A stretch of 64,000 nt of DNA from Eopsaltria australis (taxonomy: Eukaryota; Chordata; Aves; Passeriformes; Petroicidae). Where the stretch lies: NCBI GenBank assembly GCA_034509425.1, contig JAVTVJ010000076.1:6138001-6202000 (forward strand), written 5' to 3'. Positions 54,701 to 64,000 of the stretch are shown one piece after another; the first letter of the stretch is position 1; every line of letters starts with the position of its first letter. The translations under genes and the position numbers were made by a program. Below the pieces are notes generated by a model. It was not told where the DNA came from, ran no database searches, and saw only the letters and a list, made by a program, of their open reading frames with translations.

Positions 54701-56907
54701 TCTAATTAGTATTTAAATAAAACATTGTTAAAATTATCAAATAATTGAAAAGAAAAAGTTGAAAAAAATCTGAATGGAAGAATTCAAAACATCTAAATTA
54801 ATAAAAATAATTCTAATCAGCAGTGTGTTAATGTTTGCTTCTGAGTAACAGTTTTCACTCCTTGTGTCTTCCTTTATTCAAAAAGACAAGCTATTTTTTT
54901 GGTAAAACTAATAAGTGAGCTAATGGGTAATAAAGTTTCTGTTTGTAGTCCAGATAATCCTGATTTTATATGTCCATTTCAGTTAGATTAGATTTCTTAT
55001 GTAAATCAGGAAGACAGATCATGACCTTGTTCTTTGGATAAGTTCTGGTGAAGAAGACATCATTTTCCTAGCTGACACTTTTGCACAAATTACAGCATTC
55101 CTGGCTTTTCCTGCTCCAGAAATGCAGTTTCCCAGATATTGCCTTCTGTGACAGCAGGTTGCCGTTTTAATTTTCTCTCAAAAGTTACTATTTGCTTCCA
55201 AGAACATCTAAAGGCACCTGGTCCATTCTTTAATTTCCTTTTTCATGGACTTTATTCAAAGAAATAATTCTGATGCCTTCATTTAGCTCCCCAATAGAAA
55301 GAGATGAAATTAATGCTGTCAATATGCAAAAGGACTCTGAATTCCATCCCCACGATATGACATATTCATTAATGAAGCGTTTCAGTGATAGCTATCCAAG
55401 CATCCTTTAGCACTTCCTGACTTATGTCATAAGTAATTTTAATATTGTTATTTTAAATACAGGACTTAAAGGCAGGCATAGATGGAAATATACTTTTTTT
55501 AAAAAAACCTCAAAATGAACAAGTTTTCATAGTTTGAGCAATGATACAGGACTGTTTTTTTCCAAGTTGGCATGAAAAGCTGTAAGTTCCTGCCTTCTTC
55601 ACTGAGCCCAGACCCTTGGCCTCACAGGAACGTAAGTGCAAGTGTCAGAAACATCTTTCTCTTTTTTCCCTTATTATTCTTTCTGGCATAAACTCTAAGT
55701 TGTTCTCTTGTTTCCATTTCAAGTAATTCTACTCTCACTCTTTCCCACAGAATTCTAAATTTTAAATTATGTATAATAGACACTCCCTATCTGACCCTCA
55801 CACTTTAACCTTTTCCTTAGTCCATTTTTGTTTGTGGATTACCACAGATTTCTATTTTATTTTCCATATAAAAGTCACATTTCATTCGTTTTCTGGCTCT
55901 AGTCAGGAAAAAAAAAAAAGAAGTTTGTATTATGTTAGTGCCAGCAGCCAATTTTGAGTGAGTAATCATATTTTATTTCTCATTAAAACAAATTACAGGA
56001 TGTGGACTACTGCAGTACTTGTAGATTGCCAGACTTTTCAATCTTTGCTTTTAAAATAAGGACTGTGTAGACTGTCAAAAGGATTGTTTTGCTAAAAAAA
56101 AAAAAGTTTTATGCATTCTTTTTTTATTCTATGGTTATTTTTTAACCACTTAGATCAACACAGATATTTGAATCTAAAGAATCAATAGAGATCAGTGCTG
56201 ACAGACAATTTTTCTTACGGCCCATTTGCTTGTTTTTCTGCATTTTTAAGAGATTATTTTATGCTTGTGCTATTTCTGAAAAATAGTAATGTACACGTAA
56301 TATTACGCACATGTAAACATTCTTTTTAAATGCTAGGTTATTTCACTTTGGTTATGTCAAAACTATATTTTTGTTTTGGAATATTCTTAGTTAATTATAA
56401 GAATAAATTGACAATATTTACTTTCTTATATTACTGAATTATGAAGAGGCTGTTTTGATAGATATCTTGATCATTTGGTCATATTTAATGTTGCCTTAAT
56501 AATTCTGTTGTTAACTTTGTCTGGAAGAGATTTATAGCTCAGCTGTAAACAATCGTCCCATCTGTAGTACAGCTTGCAAGAACTCAGCTGATAGTCCATT
56601 TAAAAATCTTGCTTTCTAAATAAAATTAAAAAGAAGGTGAAGCTACATATATTTAAGTCATGCAAGTTAATGAAATTTAGTGACTTTTAATCTAAGAAAT
56701 GTTCAAAAATGTCCTCTTGAAACAAATAATAAATATCTCAAAGTTTTAAATCCATTAAATATAACATTTTTGTTACCTCCTTTGCCTGGTTTTCTTTTAC
56801 CAGACTTTCCTGACTTATCTTCAAGCTTTTATAAAAAATTAAAGTAAAAATTATTTGTTTTATGTCACTGTCAGTATTTTCATTACAGACTATATACCTG
56901 TTGTAGA

Positions 56908-57044
56908 TGCACCATCCTGGAAGTGTTCAAGGCTAGATTGGGTGGGGCTCTGAGCAACCTGGTCTAGAGGAAGGTGTCCCTGCCCATGTCAGTGGGGCTG
57001 GAACTCAATAATCTTTGTTCCCTTTCAAAACAAGCCATTCTATT
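56908..57044 (+). mobile_element. CR1 LINE 3'-end fragment
   Basis: A 137-base CR1 tail. Recognisable words in order are CACCATCCTGGAAGTGTTCA, AGGCTAGATTGGGTGGGGCT, GAGCAACCTGGTCTAGAGGA, AGGTGTCCCTGCCCATGTCA, and a decayed CAAGCCATTCTATTA terminus. The wording differs from the copy at 15924, so the two belong to different CR1 subfamilies. It is heavily 5' truncated and non-coding, in the same orientation as the host gene. Confidence 0.93.
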
Positions 57045-58215
57045 AACCTATGTAGAGAGAGCTTACTAAATATTTTTCAATATGCAGAAATAAAAGCAGA
57101 GTGTTTGGATAAGTGAATATAATACCTAAGCAAAATCAGAGTGGCCTAATAAAAAATCTTTATGGTCTGGTGAAGAGCATTTGACTGTAACTGTGGAGAA
57201 TTGCACAAAGTTTCTGAAGAAGTTATTTTTGCTAGTGTGGCTCATTAAGCCAATGACACAGGGTAATGGCTATGCAACAGGTTTCTAGATATTGCAAACC
57301 TTTTTGAAGGTGCAAAAAGATAGACTTTGAAGCCCACATTTTAAAGGGCTGTTTCAGTGAGGCCTGGTCAATGTCTTCCAATAATGCAGCGATGAAGAGA
57401 ATAATTTCAGAAAAGAAGGTTGAAGGCACTCAGTAATACATCTTTGGTCAGGTTTCATAGTACCTGATTCCTTTCTTTTCTTCCTCTTCCACATAATTAT
57501 ATGTGATTTTTGCCAGGAACAAGAAGTTCACAAACAATAATTTTATAATGAGGCTGCACACTCCTCCATCTAGGACATGCAGTTATCCATCTGGTCTCTA
57601 CACACAGGGGAATAGAAGATTCCAGCATCGCACCATTGTATTCTAACCTCAAAGGAGTAACTTTAATCCTCTCTGCTCTTCAGATCTGTAAAATATGACT
57701 TTTTACTTTCAGACCACCAGTTAAAACTGTGAACCAAGTCTTCCAGATATTTCTCTCAGACTTCTGTCCTCTAGTTGGCTTATCTTGGCAAATCCAGTAC
57801 TACCTACTGTTCTCAAATGTTTCTGAACAGGTCTTCCAAGATTCTTCCTCCAGACCTGGCAGGAGGCATCTCCTGGTACAAACTGTCAAGAGAACCAGAG
57901 AAGATGTTCCTGAAACCCAACCCCTTTTCAGTAATCTAGTGTCAAAAAAGGTCTCATGAGGATTTCTATTCTGGGATCAAACCTAAGTGTTTTTGTGATC
58001 AGCATGAATCCACATCTTGCTTCAGCCCTGGTGTTATGCGAAATAGCAGAGCTAATGTACTGGTGATACTTCAAAACCAACTTAAAGTTAACCTCTGTCA
58101 ACTGCACTGCACTGAAGCCCAGGGGCATTGATAGGAGTGAGCAGTCAAGGTAGCAAGCAGCAGATGAGTACTAGTGGGTATAAACATGGGAATAGAGCAT
58201 GTTTCACTGGTTTAA

Positions 58216-58250
58216 ATATATATATATACATACATACATACATACATACA
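58216..58250. repeat. (TA)n(CATA)n compound microsatellite
   Basis: A run of TA dinucleotides passes directly into about six CATA/TACA tetranucleotide units. It is likely length-polymorphic. Confidence 0.9.
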
Positions 58251-59833
58251 AAATATAAAAGGTCAGTAACGTCTGGGATATAAATCAGGCTTCATTATTT
58301 TTAGGGCCATTATTTTTAGTATGACAGCTCTGTTGCCAGTATATTTGGGATATGTCAGCAGATCTTTATTTTTCTCCCTGAGTATAAGCTGTCTTTTGTT
58401 GGCCAACTGTATGAAACTGCTCAGGAAGTGAGTGCATCTTTGCTAAGGATTCTGATAGCTCAGAGAATAACCATTCAGCCCTGGCAGTTTCTTCTTTCTA
58501 GTTATTGTCTTTTGGAAAATATTAAGCTCCTTGTACTTTTCCATGAAACCAAAACAGTTCTTTCCTCTTCCCACAATAGTGATGACACACAGAAACACCT
58601 TTGATATTAAAGATAAACTAGCATTAAATAAAGCAAATCATTCTAGATGCTATACATCCAATTCATTGTTGAAACTAGGATTCAAATATTCAGTCATTTT
58701 CCTACACATAGCAGAATTGCTGTGGGAACAAGGCATGATAGTGAATAAGCATTTTTAGGCCTCAAGCTAATTCACAGTGTAGAAGTTCACAGGCAGTAAT
58801 TTGTCTCTACCATCAAAACCAAGGTTTAGCATGATGTTCTATTTTTCATCTACAGGTCACAAACACTTGAATTTTCTGTTTTCTCTTTTTTAAACAGAGC
58901 AACCATGCCATAGAGTATTAATCTGGTTTAAGTAGTTGTTCAAAATGAATGCACAATCAATACAAAAACTGATATAGAAATACCTGTTTCTAAGTTCCAT
59001 AGGACAAAAAATCATGTTACTCCGTGTCCCTTCACGCCAATTCTCTCTACTGGAAAAATATTTTGTCAATCCTATCAGATACCAAACCTTGAAGCTGTAG
59101 AAGCCACTTTTACATTTCATTGATAACAAAACTATTTCAAGAGGGAAACGAACACTCTCTGTTGAACAACATTTTTCAATGCTATAAGTAGGGATGTCCT
59201 TTTTCCCCCAAGATAAGATTGTGATAAGAGGAAGGAACCTTTTTAAACATGGGCATGACATCTTCAAGTTGAGTTTTTTTCTATGACAGAAATAGATGCA
59301 GGGTTCTCCTTCTTTTTTTCCTTTGATAGCATATATTGTTCATATCAAATAAATCTTTCTAAGACTGTCATTAATCTCAAGTTCATTTTTTGTTCATGCT
59401 GAATAACTATTAATATCATAAGGTGCTAGAGACAGATAGGATTTTGTTCCTGGTTTTCAGGCTGGATTTATTTCTGTCTTTTTTTAAGAGGAATTGTTCT
59501 TGAATAGACTTTATAATACTGTTACAAGTATTGCAGTCATTCAAAGCAATGCAATAAAGATTCTCTGGTAAATCTGAAGTAGCACTCCCAGGCCTCATTC
59601 TGCCCCACTCTAAATCTAAAAAATTAGATTTGATTGCTTTTCCATATGGCATGAGGAAAGCGGGAAAAAACCTATCAAACTGCAAGTCCCTGTCAGTAGA
59701 ATGTTCTTGAAGAAGCCATATTACCAATCCCTTCCCTTTCTCTCTCAGAACCATCCAAAAAATCTATAAATGCTAGTAAAAAGTGTGTTCAGTAATTTGC
59801 ACAGCTTTGCTTTAGGTTTAAAGATGGAGGAGC

Positions 59834-59850
59834 TTTTTTTTTTTTTTTTT
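59834..59850 (+). repeat. Poly(T) run, 17 bases
   Basis: A simple homopolymer. On the - strand it gives a Lys-rich stretch in the chance frame 59789-60031. Confidence 0.85.
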
Positions 59851-62800
59851 GCATTCGACACTTACTATCCAGAAGCATAGGTGCGGACTTTCTCTCTGTG
59901 TCAGAGTCTGAGAGGATCAGAAGGAAACACATTCTAGTGTTTGTGAAGAGTAAGTCACCAGAGTTACCATTGCTGTGTTTCTCTTCAGGATTTCCCACAA
60001 AGAAACAAATGTATTTGCTACTATGACACAAGAGCTTTAAATGCAGGACTTCTGGAAATCATCACTTCAATGTCTTCAAACTCTGTGTCTGATCAGCAGG
60101 TTCAAAGCCATCTTGGACTCTCTAGTCATGTTGGGTTTGTGTTTACATTTGCACCGTCATTGATGGTATTTCATGATTTTTTTGATTTTTTGGGATTTTT
60201 GGACTCATTGTAACTAGTCTTCCAGGTCTTCTGGATATGTACATATACTCTGGCTGTACCTGTACAGCAGAGTCAGGGCATCCTAGATCAATAGGCCTGC
60301 TACAGAAACTCTGCCTGGGCAAAGTTTGGAACAGAGAAAAATGACAAAAAATTCAGTTATAAAACAGCTTTAACATAAGGCAAATAAACACAGTCCTACT
60401 GCAGTACTGTGGCCTTGACGATCTGTATGAACACCTGCCAAATACGTGTCATCTTTTCAAAGAAATTTTCTGCTTCATAGCATTGTCTCTTACTTAAAAT
60501 CATGGATTCTTCAGGTATTATCCCCTATACTAAAATGGCAGATATCATATATCATATATGTCTTTTGCTTTTCAAGTTGCTTCAGATTCTCCTCTCAACA
60601 GCCTTGATCAAGTCACAGGCTGGCAATAATTTACCTGTTGTTATATCTTCAATACTTTTTAGAAGAATGTCCACTTCAGAATGCCCCCAACCACATACGA
60701 GGTAGGGTGTTATACAGAGACTGGAAAAAATGGTTACTGTATGGCTGAGTTAAAAACAGAGATATTTCCATCATTTTTTAACAGACATGATAGCTCTATA
60801 CTGCCTCAATCCCACCATATAAATAGCATCTACAATACTACGATGAGAGAAATATAATACAGTATTTTGCAATGAGGACAACACTGAATACGTAGGAGGA
60901 GATGTTCGGCTCTTTTTTATTAAATTTTCACCTGTGGTATTGTGATTTCTTTGAGTAAATACCATTACCTAACTTTTAAATGCAAACCCAAAAGGTGGTG
61001 GAATAGCTTTTCCACTTTGCTCACTACTTATCAAACCAATACCCTCCTACCCTGCCCATTGTGGTTCTTCTCTTCTCATTTGTTTACACCTTTAATCAGG
61101 TCACTCATTTATTCATGATTAACTAAAATTTAAGAATCTGGAAAAAAAATTTAAATCACCAAAATTTTCAGTTATATCATCTAACTTAGGATATTGGACA
61201 TCTATGTTATCTAAATTTAGCTATTGAATAGTTAAGTGTCAAGAATGAGAAACCAGTTTAGGCTCTGATCAACCAGTAAAAAGGAGCTCTGGAGTGTAAT
61301 TCACTGCAAATAATAAACCATTATAGAAAATGAATCATCATTATATATGGCACTATTTTAGAGGCTAGAGATGCTCTAACATGCTATGATTTAAAGTATG
61401 AAGAAAATGTTGTGGAGCTGGATATGCAGCTGTCCTTGCTCTGCACCATAAAGAACAAGCTAGTAGTGGTGGGAAAGTACATCCGCATTAACATGTGACA
61501 CTGAAATATGCAAGAGATATTTTTAGCACAGTCATGGGCATCTGTTAAGTGACTTGCAGACCTGGACTTGTTTGCGCACATTGCCTTCAAGCTCATCAGC
61601 ATTTGCTTTTATTCCCTTTTAATTTTTAAATCACCATACTCACTGCTGCTGTATTTCATAAGCACTAACTGTCTTTTAGTAACCAAATGAAAGGAAAAGT
61701 AGTTGCTGTATCTCATAAAGCTCTGAACAGATTTATATGGGACATTCTAAAGTTGGATGTGAATGGTTGATAGACTTTCCTGGAAAGCATCTGAGAGTAT
61801 TTTGTTATAGTCCTCAACATTTTAATCCTCATAATTATCCTGTAATAATCAAAAGATGATTAACACCATTGCAAGACAGGAAGGCATAAGAAAATAATGA
61901 TTTTATTTCTAGTCCCCATAGGCATGCAGAGGTTTTCAAGATACATTTTGATGTGAACCTGTGGGTTTGAAGGCACAGCTTAGAACAGTGATACATGGTA
62001 AAGAGAAATCGTGTGGAGAGGAATTGAAATTACAGTAGAAGATAAAATATTTCAAAATAGCACATCAATCTGTACCAACTGAATGTAGAAAAAGTAATCT
62101 ATGCATTCCTATTTAAAATATTCTTGAAGTACTAGGAGCTCAGATCCATGGAAAAAGTATTCTAAAATTCAGACATTATTCTTATTTCTACCTCTCCCCT
62201 TTCCCAAAATAAACCTGTGCTTTAGGGATTTAATGAAATTCTTTCACATATGAAATTGACAGGTAGAAGAATTGCTTCTAATAATTTTTTAAAACATTTT
62301 TATTTCCATATTTTATTGAAACTTGTCAAGAATTCCAACTAATTCAACAGCACTCATCCCAAATAACATACTTCTAAAACTGACTTTTATAATCTTTTCA
62401 AAATGCAAAGGTAAAATTATAATTCATATTTTCTTTGAAATCAAAGTGTACAAGCCCAAGATAATGTCTATCACAGTCACCAGGGACAGCTTAGGTTTTG
62501 AATTTCAGTTTAGATTAATGACAAGCTTAATGATGGTATTTCTGACATCAAGTAAGGATTTTCTTGGTGGTACTAAGATTTACCAGTAGTATTCAGAGGA
62601 TTTTTTTCCAAAAGTGAGGAGAAATCTTGTCTTTGAACTCAACTGAAGCTCAAATCAATTTAGTCGCAGGAGTTGAATGTGAATGGTGTTACAATAAACA
62701 AGGAAAATACTCCCATAAATGTCTCCTGAGCCCAAAATAGAAATTGATTATAATGGTTATAAGATTCAATAATTATGCATATTACATTAAACTCATGCTA

Positions 62801-64000
62801 ATGCTAGAAATACTTCTGCAGTTGCTCTATTTTTCAAAAAGCTGTGGATCATTTAAAAAGATGGAAAATGTGCATATATTAGTTAGCTTTTATGGTAGAT
62901 TTTATGAGTTTTCTAGAACAGTCACACAATTTTATTCTTTTACATCCTCACTCATGTTTCATTTCATTCTCACAGAACTCACAGAGGAGAAATAGGTATA
63001 GACATATTTTTATTTCAGATGCAAAATTCACACATCACTTTTAAGTTATGTAAGGAAAATAAGCTTCATTAAACAGAACTACAAATTGTCTGCAAATACT
63101 GATTTGTAATATGGGAGTACCTTCCTTTGAAATCATTAAATCTGAACAGCTAAAGTAACTTTATCTCCATGAAAAATTCCACTTACTACCTCATACTGAT
63201 GAAGAAATGAGTTATTTTAAAATATGATTCCTAATGGCCCAGACAACCTGTTTCCTCCGTGTTTGCCATGTCATACACATATACTTGCTGCAGAAAACAC
63301 AAAAGCAAATATCAAAAATTAGTTAAATGCATTTTAAAGGATATTTTCCAAATGCACGAATTTCAGAATAATGTCATAGCAGCTAAATGAGACAATTTTC
63401 ATGGTCTATAAGCTCTTAACTCTTTCTTAGAAATAGACACCACGAAAACCATTCCTTTTATTAATTCTATTCAGCAGAACTCATTTTCCTCCATAACAAT
63501 AGAGATGTATTTTTGTCACTGATTTTACTGGAAGCAGGGCTGAAGGCCAACTATCAAAAGGCAGCAAGCATGGCACCCTTAAGGTCCCAAATAAAGTGTA
63601 TCTGCGCACCTATTTCAGTCATAAAGCAGCAGTTGCTGAGTCCTATTACACAGTACCAACACAAAGTATTCCTACGGGGATCTTTTTTGTGATTAATAAT
63701 GATCAATGAAACCCTTATCTGGCTATGGTGGCTGTTTTGCAGCCAGCAATCATGACACAATTATATTCCATGTAAAATGAGGACAAGCATACAAGGAGTT
63801 AACTCTTAAAGTTGAATGTAAAACAGAAGCCTTGCAAAATCTCTGCAAGTCATTCAAGAAAGAGTATAAATTTGAACATCAGAATGGAGGATGCACGTAG
63901 GAATTAAATATGATGCCTAATGATGGGGGAAAAAAGAAACTAAGATTTATTTGCACTACATCTGATATATGCATATAGATGTTAAAGTACAGCAAAACAA

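Larger units (their letters stand above)
51069..64000 (+). other. CNTN5: CNTN5 intron (downstream, continues past window)
   Basis: The intron begins with a consensus GTAAGTA donor. I looked for the next Ig3 exon and did not find it, so the intron exceeds 12.9 kb. It contains a TA repeat (51769-51782), a CR1 tail (56908-57044), a TA/CATA microsatellite (58216-58250) and a poly(T) run (59834-59850). Open frames on the - strand at 58890-59267 (125 codons) and 59416-59754 (112 codons) lack recognisable domains. The rest is plain AT-rich sequence with no supported genes. Confidence 0.87.

Noticed and set aside
51069..64000. Further contactin exons after exon C
   Set aside because: I searched for the expected continuation of Ig3 (PVPTITW-type sequence after an acceptor) and did not find it in this interval.

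Overview
The window reads as avian macrochromosome-like DNA: AT-rich, gene-poor and almost all intron. Bird origin is inferred from four fragments of chicken-repeat-1 (CR1) LINEs, including truncated 3' ends carrying the characteristic ATTCTATGA-type terminus, from a compact solo retroviral LTR, and from the absence of any SINE I can recognise. No bacterial, viral or plasmid genes are present. Nearly all open reading frames are chance frames in intronic DNA, or frames through repeats.

The only host gene I can support is a contactin, best matched to CNTN5 (contactin-5/NB-2), on the + strand. Three coding exons are visible, at 14246-14341, 35958-36161 and 50966-51068. Each has consensus AG/GT splice sites and their phases fit together. 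The first two encode the end of the Ig1-Ig2 linker and all of the second immunoglobulin domain. The third begins the third Ig domain. The introns between them are about 21.6 kb and 14.8 kb. The flanking introns run beyond both window ends (at least 14.2 kb upstream and 12.9 kb downstream). The window is therefore an internal slice of a very large gene, with no promoter, first exon or 3' end.

Layout: 1-14245 upstream intron, with a G-quadruplex-type run near 1342 and a ~220 bp AGAGG tandem repeat at 6433-6652. 14246-14341 is exon A. 14342-35957 is an intron with CR1 fragments at 15924-16120 (+) and 27118-27635 (-) and a 597 bp solo LTR at 33574-34170 with a perfect 6 bp target-site duplication. 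35958-36161 is exon B. 36162-50965 is an intron with a CR1 ORF2 fragment carrying an internal deletion (36615-37600, +) and several long A/T homopolymers. 50966-51068 is exon C. 51069-64000 is an intron with a CR1 tail (56908-57044, +) and a TA/CATA microsatellite.

I found no undescribed biological system. The most useful items are the frame-neutral Ig2 exon pair, the solo LTR with its sense-oriented polyadenylation signal inside a neuronal gene, an unidentified GC-richer segment directly upstream of the rearranged CR1, and the long purine repeat.
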